Source: JAGVSV01 sp040766135 (GTDB lineage: Bacteria; Bacillota; Clostridia; Christensenellales; Aristaeellaceae). From it: a stretch of DNA of 64,000 nucleotides. A program made the position numbers and the translations under genes. Under the pieces are notes generated by a model that saw nothing but the letters and a program-made list of their open reading frames with translations, did no database searches and had not been told where the DNA came from. The stretch covers positions 62,001-126,000 of the forward strand of contig JAXGRA010000007.1 in NCBI GenBank assembly GCA_040766135.1, read 5' to 3'. Of this stretch, positions 42,101 through 49,463 are shown one piece after another (positions within the stretch are counted from its first letter, which is position 1; every line of letters starts with the position of its first letter).

Positions 42101-42658
42101 TCACTCGGTAACCGTTGGAGCAGATAGTACCTCCACGCTGTTGGCCACCAGCAGCGGATAGACATAATCATTGAACGTAAAGGTGCTGATGACGCCGGTG
42201 ACCAAAATGTTGCTGCCCTGCTCCGGGTAGTCCTGCGGGTACTGGTGGCTGCCGGTCAGCTCAAAGCGCAGGGCGATGGAGCAGCAGCCAGCGGCGTCCT
42301 GCTGCGCGATGTAGTGCAATATTTCGCCGGTGTCCTCCAGCGTGTAGGCCAGGTAGAGGCCGCTGGCACGGATGGTTTGCCCCGCATATTCCTCGGCGCT
42401 CAAGGCGATGTTCATCATCTGGCTGTAGGCCATGGTATCGCTGAACCGCGCCATGTCCACCTGCGGGGGATCATTGAGCGGCACGGGCGTTGCGCCGCTG
42501 GCGGCGGGCAGTGGAACAAGCGTGGGGCTGGGGGCGGCAGATGGGGCAATCGTTGCGCTGGGGAGTGCGGGCGCCTGCGTACTTGCAGGCGCACCGCCAC
42601 AGCCGGACAGCAGCATCACGGCCAACAGCACTGCCGACAGAAGCGCAATCCGTTTCAT
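42101..42658 (-). CDS. Lipoprotein linked to the zinc-binding-protein gene
   Basis: 185 residues, ATG at 42658 sharing one base with the upstream stop (TAATG). Signal peptide with lipobox LLSGCGG, so Cys20 is lipidated. A Pro/Ala/Ser linker covers residues 21-65. The folded part (EEYAGQTIRASGLYLAYTLE, QQDAAGCCSIALRFEL, GSNILVTGVISTF) resembles the OB-fold-like C-terminal portion of YcgQ/TIGR03943-type proteins that neighbour zinc importers; this assignment is inference. The Cys-Cys pair might bind metal. It is the last gene of the zinc operon. Confidence 0.6.
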   Translation of the reverse strand: MKRIALLSAVLLAVMLLSGCGGAPASTQAPALPSATIAPSAAPSPTLVPLPAASGATPVPLNDPPQVDMARFSDTMAYSQMMNIALSAEEYAGQTIRASGLYLAYTLEDTGEILHYIAQQDAAGCCSIALRFELTGSHQYPQDYPEQGSNILVTGVISTFTFNDYVYPLLVANSVEVLSAPTVTE

Positions 42659-43731
42659 TATTTCACCTGAAAAGCGGTTTTTAGCGTGTCCAAGTTCTGT
42701 TCCATAATGGCCAGATAGGTCTGCCCCTGTTCCACGTCGTGCCAGGTGATGGACTGCATGGAATCCAGCACCAGCACCTGCTGGTCGCGTGCGGTGGTGG
42801 CGTTGACCACGGCCTGCGCAATGCGGCCATCGGAGCCATCCAGCCGGATGACGTTGGATAATTTCAGCTCATCCACCTTGCCAGCCAAAAACGCGATGGT
42901 CTGGAAACTGGCCTCGGCCTCTGCCGAGCAGCCCGAAAACGCAGCATAATAGTCGATGCCATAGTCCGCCATCAGATAGCGGAACGGAAAGCGATCGCCA
43001 AACAGCAGCGCGGGGTGCTCAACCCCGGCCACGGCCTGTGCATATTGCGCATCCAAGGCTTGCAGCTTTTCAAGGTATGCCTGCGCGTTTTGCGCATAGG
43101 CGGCGGCATGCTCCCCATCGGCCTCACACAGCGCATCGCAAATGGCTTCCACCAGCACCTGTGCGTTTTTGACCGACAGCCAAATATGCTCGTCCGTGTG
43201 TGCCGATTCGTCATGATGCTCATGGTCGTGGTCGGCGTCGTGGTCATGCTCATGCTCGTGCTCATGATTGGTGTCTTCTTCATGCTCATGCTCGTGGTCA
43301 TGATCGGCCTCTTCTTCGTGCCCATGCTCATGGTTGTGCTCGGTGGGCTGCATGCCCTCCACCAGGGTGTCGGGCTGCGCGCGGTCACCCAGCGCATCCA
43401 TCAGGTTCAGCGTGCGCAGGTCCGGGTTTTGCGATTGCCGGATGGCCGCCTCCACCCAAGCATCGGACACGCCGCCGTTGTAAATCAGCACATCGGCGGT
43501 GGACAGGCTGACAAAGTCCTGCGCCGAGGGCTGAAAGCTGTGCAGGTCGGTGCCGGTTTTTTGCAGCAATATCAGTTCGACATCCGAAAGCTGGTCGCCC
43601 AGCACCTGGCGCGTCCAATCCCAGATGGGGAAAATCGTACATACAATGCGCAGGGTATTTTGCTGCGCAAGGGCAGGGGTAAAGCCCGCCATCAGCGAAA
43701 GAATCATAAGGATGACAAGTGTTTTTTTCAT
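42658..43731 (-). CDS. Zinc ABC transporter substrate-binding protein (ZnuA-like)
   Basis: 357 residues from ATG 43731 after CAGGAGAATAAAA. Signal peptide to about residue 22 (LMAGFTPALAQ) without lipobox. Cluster A-1 metal-binding fold: IVCTIFPIWDWTRQVLGD, TDLHSFQPSAQD (first His), a long Asp/Glu/His-rich loop at residues 125-180 with many HEHEH and DHDH repeats, DEHIWLSVKNA (second His), LFGDRFPFRYL and YYAAFSGCSAEAE. The His-rich loop is typical of zinc rather than manganese importers. The usual ZnuB and ZnuC genes are not in the window; instead a lipoprotein follows. Confidence 0.88.
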   Translation of the reverse strand: MKKTLVILMILSLMAGFTPALAQQNTLRIVCTIFPIWDWTRQVLGDQLSDVELILLQKTGTDLHSFQPSAQDFVSLSTADVLIYNGGVSDAWVEAAIRQSQNPDLRTLNLMDALGDRAQPDTLVEGMQPTEHNHEHGHEEEADHDHEHEHEEDTNHEHEHEHDHDADHDHEHHDESAHTDEHIWLSVKNAQVLVEAICDALCEADGEHAAAYAQNAQAYLEKLQALDAQYAQAVAGVEHPALLFGDRFPFRYLMADYGIDYYAAFSGCSAEAEASFQTIAFLAGKVDELKLSNVIRLDGSDGRIAQAVVNATTARDQQVLVLDSMQSITWHDVEQGQTYLAIMEQNLDTLKTAFQVK

Positions 43732-43782
43732 TTTTATTCTCCTGTTGTTTTGATATGATGGCAATATGGCAACCGAAAAGCA

Positions 43783-44094
43783 TCAACAGGAAAGCTTCAC
43801 CTTTAAAAAGACAGGCGTTAAAAAGGGCAGCAACGGGGCGTTGCCCGTTGGCATGCCCTGTGTGCGGCAAGCATACAGCAGCACGCCCGTCAGCAGCACC
43901 GCAAAGGCCTGCATCGCATCGCGCAGGGTGATGAGCAAGCCGCACACCACACACTCCGCCCCATGGGGAGTGTGGTCGTGCAGCGCGTGTTGCAGCGCGT
44001 GCCCGGCGGACAGCATCAGCCCCGCCAGCAGCAGCGCCGCCAGCGCCATGGCCAGCACCCGGTTTGTACGGGGTCGGTAACCGCCCGTTGTCAA
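43783..44094 (-). CDS. Small membrane protein with His/Cys loop, first gene of the zinc operon
   Basis: About 103 residues from a TTG at 44094; the start is uncertain because AAGGAG lies 22 bp upstream, and ATG 44049 would remove 15 residues. Two membrane helices at about residues 14-30 and 52-72 flank a loop HALQHALHDHTPHGAECVVC with five His and a C-x2-C pair, a likely metal site. It lies 51 bp upstream of the ZnuA-like gene and downstream of a promoter with an overlapping palindrome. Function unknown; a role in zinc sensing or transfer is inference. Confidence 0.5.
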   Translation of the reverse strand: MTTGGYRPRTNRVLAMALAALLLAGLMLSAGHALQHALHDHTPHGAECVVCGLLITLRDAMQAFAVLLTGVLLYACRTQGMPTGNAPLLPFLTPVFLKVKLSC

Positions 44095-44123
44095 AGGTTG
44101 AGAAATCGTGGCTGCACTCCTTC

Positions 44124-44146
44124 AAAATGGGATTCATTCCCAATTT
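44124..44146. promoter_or_regulatory. Palindrome, candidate zinc-responsive operator
   Basis: AAAATGGGATTCATTCCCAATTT, an imperfect inverted repeat (TGGGA...TCCCA with AAA/TTT flanks) at the predicted start of transcription of the zinc operon. Position fits a Zur-type repressor site, but the match to known Zur boxes is only general. Confidence 0.45.
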
Positions 44147-44153
44147 CAGTGGC

Positions 44154-44182
44154 AGTGTAGCACAGCAACGCGCGGCGCGCAA
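44154..44182 (-). promoter_or_regulatory. Promoter of the zinc operon
   Basis: Minus strand TTGCGC (44182-44177), 17-bp spacer, TACACT (44159-44154). The palindrome at 44124-44146 begins about eight bases downstream. Confidence 0.5.
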
Positions 44183-44296
44183 CGTTGCAAAGTCAGCGGC
44201 ATATGCGCACAAAGTCATGGAGAAACGCTACGGCGCCCAAGGCTGCTAAAACACGTACATTGATGTAAAATTCACATAAAAAGTTCGCCCATTGCG

Positions 44297-44325
44297 TTGA
44301 CAAGGACGGGGTGGGCGATTATGAT
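44297..44325 (+). promoter_or_regulatory. Promoter of the purine operon
   Basis: TTGACA (44297-44302), 17-bp spacer, TATGAT (44320-44325). Near-consensus. Transcription from about 44332 gives a 120-nt leader before purE. Confidence 0.75.
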
Positions 44326-44346
44326 ATGTTTGTCGATTGTTTTGGC

Positions 44347-44425
44347 TCTGCCCGCAATGGACATTGATACTGATTCCAAACAGTATGACAAGCATGTACG
44401 GGCGGTGGATGGCTGCCCCTTTTTA
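44347..44425 (+). promoter_or_regulatory. Structured purE leader with apparent attenuator
   Basis: Three elements follow the promoter. CTGCCCG (44349-44355) can pair with CGGGCGG at about 44399-44405, enclosing a hairpin ATACTG-ATTCCAAA-CAGTAT (44368-44387). The same GGGCGG can instead pair with CTGCCC about 7 nt later, followed by CTTTTTA, an intrinsic terminator. The two pairings exclude each other, which is the logic of an attenuator. It does not match the purine, ZTP or PRPP riboswitch consensus motifs I know, so the ligand or trigger is unassigned. Confidence 0.6.
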
Positions 44426-44454
44426 CTTTCGGGGTTCAGCATGAGGAGAAATCC

Positions 44455-44949
44455 ATGAAAAAAATCGCGATTCTGATGGGCAGCGACAGCGACCTGCCCG
44501 TGGCGCGCAAGGCGGCCGATACGCTGGCGGCCTTCGGCGTGCCGTTTGTGGTGCGCGTGTGCTCGGCGCACCGCACCCCGGATGTGGTGCGGGATTTTGC
44601 TGTATCGGCGCGGGACAATGGTTTTGGCGCCATCATCTGCGTGGCGGGCATGGCCGCGCACCTGGCCGGTGCTGTGGCGGCCAACACCACGCTGCCGGTG
44701 GTGGGCGTGCCGGTGGCCTCCAAGGGCTTGGGCGGGCTGGATGCGCTGCTGTCCACCGTGCAGATGCCCTCCGGCATCCCGGTGGCAACGGTGGCGGTGG
44801 ACGGCGCCAAAAACGCCGCGCTGCTGTGCATACAGATGTTGGCCATTACCGACAGCACGCTGGCTCGGCGCCTGCAGGATGACCGCGAGGAGCAAACCCA
44901 ATCCGCCCAACAAAAAGATCAGGACGTTTCAGCGCAATTCCCCCAATAA
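44455..44949 (+). CDS. purE: 5-(carboxyamino)imidazole ribonucleotide mutase PurE
   Basis: 164 residues, ATG after GAGGAGAAATCC. Purine pathway step 6: forms CAIR. Visible: ILMGSDSDLPVARKAAD, VRVCSAHRTPDVV, CVAGMAAHLAGAVAANTTLPVVGVP (in parts) and SKGLGGLDALLSTVQMPSGIPVATV (in parts), which form the active site of the octamer. No purK is present in the operon. The last ~20 residues are a Gln/Asp-rich tail beyond the core fold. It is first in the purine operon and lies behind the attenuator-like leader. Confidence 0.96.
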   Translation: MKKIAILMGSDSDLPVARKAADTLAAFGVPFVVRVCSAHRTPDVVRDFAVSARDNGFGAIICVAGMAAHLAGAVAANTTLPVVGVPVASKGLGGLDALLSTVQMPSGIPVATVAVDGAKNAALLCIQMLAITDSTLARRLQDDREEQTQSAQQKDQDVSAQFPQ

Positions 44950-44974
44950 AAATACAGAATAAAGGAGCATTCAC

Positions 44975-45673
44975 ATGACGCATTTGCCTTGCCTGTATCA
45001 CGGAAAAACCAAGGACGTATACCGGCTGCCCAATGGCAACCTGCTGCTGCGCTTCAAGGACGATGTCACGGGCACCGACGGCGTGTTTGACCCGGGCGCC
45101 AACACCGTGGGGCTGTCCATCGCGGGCATGGGGCGCGCCAACCTGCAGATGAGCCGCTATTTCTTTGAACTGCTGCATAAAAAGGGCGTCAATACGCACT
45201 ATATCAGCGCCGACCCCGACCGGGGCACCATGGAGGTAAAGGCCATGACGCCCTTTGGCAAGGGGCTGGAGGTGATCTGCCGCTACAAGGCGGTGGGCTC
45301 GTTCTTCCGGCGCTATGGCGCATACATTGAGGAAGGTGCCGACCTGCCCGGCTATGTGGAAATCACCTTAAAGGACGATGTCAAGGCCGACCCGCTGATT
45401 ACCCGCGATGCGCTGCAAGTGCTGGGCATCATGGACAACGGGCAGTATGACGAGGTGGTGCGCCGCACCGCCGACATCGCGCGCATTGTGGCGGATGACC
45501 TACAGGAGCTGGGCCTTACGCTGTACGACATCAAGTTTGAGTTTGGCCTGTACCAGGGGCAGGTGCTGCTAATGGACGAGATTTCCTCCGGCAACATGCG
45601 CGTGCGCGGCAAAGACGGCTTTTTGGCCCCGCTGGAGCTGACGCGCCGGGTATTAAACCGGGAGGCGCAGTAA
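44975..45673 (+). CDS. purC: SAICAR synthetase PurC
   Basis: 232 residues, ATG after AAAGGAGCATTCAC. Joins CAIR and aspartate using ATP. Visible: YHGKTKDVYRLPNGN, AGMGRANLQMSRYFFELL, GVNTHYIS, EVICRYKAVGSFFRRYG, PLITRDALQ, YDIKFEFGLYQGQVLLMDEISSGNMRV (in parts), the conserved magnesium/ATP end. The phosphate-loop form CLYHGKTKDVY is the usual bacterial one. purF starts on the base after its stop. Confidence 0.96.
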   Translation: MTHLPCLYHGKTKDVYRLPNGNLLLRFKDDVTGTDGVFDPGANTVGLSIAGMGRANLQMSRYFFELLHKKGVNTHYISADPDRGTMEVKAMTPFGKGLEVICRYKAVGSFFRRYGAYIEEGADLPGYVEITLKDDVKADPLITRDALQVLGIMDNGQYDEVVRRTADIARIVADDLQELGLTLYDIKFEFGLYQGQVLLMDEISSGNMRVRGKDGFLAPLELTRRVLNREAQ

Positions 45674-47110
45674 ATGCCCGGCCTGCATGAGGAGTGCGGC
45701 GTGCTGGGCATCTACAGCCCCACGCGCACCCCTATCGCCGAGGATTGTTTTTACGGCCTGTGCGCGCTGCAGCACCGTGGGCAGGAGAGCTGCGGCATCG
45801 CCGTCAATCAGGACGGTTTATTCCGCGTGCATACCGGCCAGGGGCTGGTCACCGATGTGATGACGCCGCGCGTGCTGTCGCTGCTGGGCGAGGGCAACAT
45901 GGCCACCGGTCACACGCGCTATGGCACCAACGACACCCGCGGCCGCGTGCATGCCCAGCCCATCGTGGTGGACCATCAAAAGGGCCGCATGGCGCTGTGC
46001 AACAACGGCAACCTGACCAACTACAACGAGCTGCGCGCGCAGTTTGAAAGCCAGGGGTTTATCTTCCACACCACCGGCGATGCCGAGATCATCTCCTGCG
46101 TGATTACGCGCGAGCGCCTGACCGCACGCTCCATCGAGGAGGCCGTAGTGCGCGCCATGGCGTACTTGGAGGGCAGCTACACGCTGGTGATTATGTCGCC
46201 GCAAAAATTGATCGCCGTGCGCTCGCCGCGCGCGTTCCGCCCGCTGTGCTATGGCAAACTTCCGGGCGGTGGCTTCGTGGTGGCGTCCGAAAGCTGCGCG
46301 CTGGACGCGGTGGGCGCGCAGCTGGTGCGCGACTTGGGCGCGGGTGAAGTGATCGTGTTTGATAAAAACGGCGCGCACAGCCATCCCTATGCAGGAACCG
46401 TCAAGCGCTCCATGTGCATCTTTGAATACATCTACTTTGCGCGCCCGGACAGCGTGCTGGACGGTGTGAGCGTGCACGAGGCGCGCGCACGCGCAGGCGA
46501 GCAGCTGTGGTGCGAGCATCCCGTCGAGGCCGACATTGTGGTGGGCGTGCCGGACAGCGGCATTGACGGGGCTATCGGTTTTGCGCGGGCCTCCGGCGTG
46601 CCCTATGGCCTGGGCTTTATTAAAAACAAGTACATCGGCCGCACCTTCATCGCACCCCAGCAGGGCGACCGGCAAAGCGCCCTGCGCATCAAGCTCAACG
46701 CCATGTCGGCCACGGTGTCGGGCAAGCGCGTGGTGCTGGTGGATGATTCCATCGTGCGCGGCACCACCAGTGCAAAGATCGTCAACCTCCTGCGCGAGGC
46801 GGGTGCTACCGAGGTGCATGTGCGCATCACCGCGCCGCCGTTTTTAAACCCCTGCTATTACGGCACGGACATCAGCTCCCGCGAGCATCTGATTGCCTGC
46901 TTAATGACCACCGAGGAAATCCGCCGGCATATCGGCGCGGACAGCTTAGGCTATTTAAGCGTGGAGGGCGTGCGCACCATCGCCGCGCCCATCCCGCCGG
47001 GGGATTTCTGCACCGCGTGCTTTGACAACCAATACCCCACCGACATCCCCGCCACCTTGCAGCGCGATCGTTTCGCGCAGCCTTTGGTGCGGGTGGAGGA
47101 GCCAGCATGA
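45674..47110 (+). CDS. purF: Amidophosphoribosyltransferase PurF
   Basis: 478 residues; ATG directly follows the purC TAA. First committed step: PRPP and glutamine to phosphoribosylamine. A seven-residue propeptide (MPGLHEE) precedes the N-terminal nucleophile Cys in CGVLGIYSP. The glutaminase half includes TGHTRYGTNDTRGRVHAQP; the PRTase half has the PRPP loop VVLVDDSIVRGTTSAKI. Cysteines near SMCIFEYIYF, NPCYYGTD and FCTACFDN match the [4Fe-4S] ligands of the Bacillus enzyme, so it is the oxygen-sensitive type. It overlaps purM by four bases (ATGA). Confidence 0.96.
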   Translation: MPGLHEECGVLGIYSPTRTPIAEDCFYGLCALQHRGQESCGIAVNQDGLFRVHTGQGLVTDVMTPRVLSLLGEGNMATGHTRYGTNDTRGRVHAQPIVVDHQKGRMALCNNGNLTNYNELRAQFESQGFIFHTTGDAEIISCVITRERLTARSIEEAVVRAMAYLEGSYTLVIMSPQKLIAVRSPRAFRPLCYGKLPGGGFVVASESCALDAVGAQLVRDLGAGEVIVFDKNGAHSHPYAGTVKRSMCIFEYIYFARPDSVLDGVSVHEARARAGEQLWCEHPVEADIVVGVPDSGIDGAIGFARASGVPYGLGFIKNKYIGRTFIAPQQGDRQSALRIKLNAMSATVSGKRVVLVDDSIVRGTTSAKIVNLLREAGATEVHVRITAPPFLNPCYYGTDISSREHLIACLMTTEEIRRHIGADSLGYLSVEGVRTIAAPIPPGDFCTACFDNQYPTDIPATLQRDRFAQPLVRVEEPA

Positions 47111-48150
47111 AAAGCGACAGCAACAAATACGCACAGGCCGGGGTGGACATCAACGCAGGCTACCGCGCAGTGGAGCTGATGAAAAGCCACGTGCAGCGCA
47201 CGCGCACGCCCGGCGTGCTAAGCGGGCTGGGCGGCTTTGGCGGGCTGTTTGCGCCCGACCTGCGCGGTATGGAAAAGCCCGTGCTGGTCAGCGGCACCGA
47301 CGGCGTGGGCACCAAGCTGAAGCTGGCCTTTCTGATGGACAGGCACGACACCATCGGCATCGACTGCGTGGCGATGTGCGTCAACGACGTGCTGTGCAGC
47401 GGCGCGCAACCCCTGTTTTTCTTAGACTATGTGGCGGTGGGCAAAAATGTGCCCGAGCGCGTAGCGCAGATTGTGGCCGGTGTGGCCGAGGGCTGCGTGC
47501 AGGCCGGATGCGCGCTGATTGGCGGCGAAACCGCCGAGATGCCGGGCTTTTACGCAGCGGACGAATATGACCTGGCCGGTTTCTGCGTGGGGCTGGTGGA
47601 TGAAAAGGATATTTTAAGCAAGGACAACGTGCAGCCCGGCGATGTGCTGCTGGCGCTGCCCTCCACGGGGCTGCACAGCAACGGCTTTTCACTGGCGCGC
47701 AAGGCGCTGGATGTGGAGCATGCCGATTTGCATACCCCGCGGGCGGATCTTGGCGGCCAATCGCTGGGCGAGGCGCTGCTGGCGCCCACGGCCATCTATG
47801 TAAAGCCCGTGCTAGCGCTGCTCAAGGACATGTCCGTCAACGGTATTGCGCACATCACCGGCGGCGGGTTTTATGAGAACATCCCGCGCTGCCTGCCCGA
47901 TGGGCTGACCGCGCTTGTCAACCGCAGGAGCATCAGGGTGCCGCCCATCTTTGACGTGCTGGCCCAGGCCGGGGACATCCCGCAGCACGAAATGTATGCC
48001 ACCTTTAACATGGGCGTGGGCATGGTGCTGGTGGTTAAAAAAGACCTGGCCGCGCGCGCGGTGGAGGTGCTGCTGCGCGAAGGCCAGCCCGCCTATGTGT
48101 TGGGCGAGGTCGTGACCGGCAGCGAAGGGGTGCGCTTTGCCGATGCATAA
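47107..48150 (+). CDS. purM: Phosphoribosylformylglycinamidine cyclo-ligase PurM
   Basis: 347 residues, ATG overlapping the purF stop (ATGA) after GGAGGAGCC. Converts FGAM to AIR with ATP. Visible: YAQAGVDINAGYRAVELM, LVSGTDGVGTKLKLAF, IDCVAMCVNDVLCSGAQPLFFLDY (in parts), IGGETAEMPGFY, LPSTGLHSNGFSLAR and TGGGFYENIPR. Complete and of normal length. Confidence 0.96.
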   Translation: MKSDSNKYAQAGVDINAGYRAVELMKSHVQRTRTPGVLSGLGGFGGLFAPDLRGMEKPVLVSGTDGVGTKLKLAFLMDRHDTIGIDCVAMCVNDVLCSGAQPLFFLDYVAVGKNVPERVAQIVAGVAEGCVQAGCALIGGETAEMPGFYAADEYDLAGFCVGLVDEKDILSKDNVQPGDVLLALPSTGLHSNGFSLARKALDVEHADLHTPRADLGGQSLGEALLAPTAIYVKPVLALLKDMSVNGIAHITGGGFYENIPRCLPDGLTALVNRRSIRVPPIFDVLAQAGDIPQHEMYATFNMGVGMVLVVKKDLAARAVEVLLREGQPAYVLGEVVTGSEGVRFADA

Positions 48151-48763
48151 GGTACCGGTGGCGGTGCTGGTATCCGGCGGGGGCACCAACTTGCAGGCGT
48201 TGATCGACTTTGAGGCCGCAGGGAAACTGCGCCACGGGCGCATTGCGCTGGTCATCAGCAACCGCCCCGATGCCTATGCGCTGGAACGCGCGCGCAAGGC
48301 GGGTATCCCCGCCATGGGGTTTGACGGCCGCGCGCTGGGCGCGCAGGCGCTGGAGGACAGCATGTTAGCCGCGCTGAAAGAATACAGCATCGGCGTGGTG
48401 GTGCTGGCAGGGTATTTGTCGATATTAAGCGCGCGGTTTGTTGAAGCTTTCCCCAACCGCATCCTCAACGTGCACCCGGCGCTCATCCCGGCCTTTTCGG
48501 GCAAAGGGTATTATGGTTTAAAAGTACACGAGGCTGCGCTGGCGCGCGGGGTGAAGATCACCGGCGCCACCGTGCATCTGGTCAACGAGGAAGCGGATGC
48601 TGGGCCCATTTTGCTGCAAAAAGCCGTGCCCGTGCAACCTGATGACACGCCGGAGACGCTGCAGCGCCGCGTGATGGAGCAGGCCGAATGGGTGCTGTTG
48701 CCGCGCGCGGTGGAAGAGATATGCGAACGTATTTTGAAGGGAGATTATGATGTACGACCCTAG
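48143..48763 (+). CDS. purN: Phosphoribosylglycinamide formyltransferase PurN
   Basis: 206 residues from ATG 48143, overlapping the purM stop by 8 bases; a TTG at 48137 is a weaker alternative. Transfers a formyl group from 10-formyl-THF to GAR. Visible: VSGGGTNLQALIDF, VVVLAGYLSILSARFVEAF, the catalytic Asn and His in ILNVHPALIPAFSGKGYYG, and the Asp in NEEADAGPILLQ. Complete. Confidence 0.95.
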   Translation: MHKVPVAVLVSGGGTNLQALIDFEAAGKLRHGRIALVISNRPDAYALERARKAGIPAMGFDGRALGAQALEDSMLAALKEYSIGVVVLAGYLSILSARFVEAFPNRILNVHPALIPAFSGKGYYGLKVHEAALARGVKITGATVHLVNEEADAGPILLQKAVPVQPDDTPETLQRRVMEQAEWVLLPRAVEEICERILKGDYDVRP

Positions 48764-49463
48764 CACCGTGTATAACCTGCCCGACATTTTGCGCGGCAAC
48801 ACCTACCCCGGGCGCGGCATCGCGCTGGGCAAAACGCCGGACGGTGTGCCTGTGGCTGTGTATTTCATCATGGGGCGCAGCGTCAACAGCCGCAACCGTA
48901 TTTTTATCGCGGATGAGGATGATCTGTTCATCCGCATCAACGACCCGGCCAAGTTAGACGACCCGTCGCTTATCCTGTACCGGCCGGTGCGCAGGCTGAA
49001 GGACAACCTGATCGTCACCAACGGCGACCAGACCGACACCATCCATGACACGCTGGCGCAGGGCGGCACCTTCCAGGCCGCGCTGGACACGCGCCGGCAC
49101 GAGCCCGACGCCCCGCACTTTACCCCGCGCATTTCAGGGCTGCTGCCGCTGGATGAAGGGCCGGTGCTGCTGTCGGTGCTGCGCGCGCATGACGCATCGG
49201 GCGAACATTGCGACCGCCTGACCTTTGCCTATGACCTGCAGCCCGGCGAGGGACGGTTTGTGCACACCTACCTGCGCGATGGCAATCCGCTGCCGTCCTT
49301 TGCAGGCGAACCTGCGCGGATCAACATCCCGTCCGATATTGAAACCTTTGCCGGGGAGGTTTGGCGCAGCCTCAACGCCGACAACCGCGTTGCGCTGTAT
49401 GTGCGCCAAATGGATAAAGTCCCCTGCATTTTCAACCGCCATGCACAAGGAGAAAATCAATGA
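48750..49463 (+). CDS. purO: IMP cyclohydrolase, PurO type
   Basis: 237 residues; ATG 48750 lies 6 bp after AAGGGAG (an ATG at 48747 is also possible). It matches the archaeal-type PurO cyclohydrolase family (PF07826), which closes FAICAR to IMP: RGNTYPGRGIALGKTPDG at the N-terminus, FIMGRSVNSRNRIF and LIVTNGDQTDTI. It replaces the N-terminal IMP cyclohydrolase domain of bifunctional PurH. Placement directly before a stand-alone AICAR transformylase (ATGA overlap) strongly supports the role. Confidence 0.9.
   Translation: MYDPSTVYNLPDILRGNTYPGRGIALGKTPDGVPVAVYFIMGRSVNSRNRIFIADEDDLFIRINDPAKLDDPSLILYRPVRRLKDNLIVTNGDQTDTIHDTLAQGGTFQAALDTRRHEPDAPHFTPRISGLLPLDEGPVLLSVLRAHDASGEHCDRLTFAYDLQPGEGRFVHTYLRDGNPLPSFAGEPARINIPSDIETFAGEVWRSLNADNRVALYVRQMDKVPCIFNRHAQGENQ

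Noticed and set aside
43200..43330. Short tandem repeat array (CATGCTCATG type)
   Set aside because: It is simply the coding sequence of the His/Asp/Glu-rich loop of the zinc-binding protein, not a CRISPR or regulatory repeat.
43385..44218. 277-codon minus-strand frame across the zinc operon start
   Set aside because: It conflicts with the ZnuA-like gene and its N-terminal signal; composition is shadow-like.
44330..44454. Purine (guanine/adenine) riboswitch before purE
   Set aside because: The conserved P1-P3 junction sequences (ATA...TATNNG, CTACC) are not seen, so no known class is called.
44357..44458. 33-codon frame ending in an ATGA overlap with purE
   Set aside because: No ribosome binding site and it overlaps the terminator-like stem; possible, but not called as a gene.
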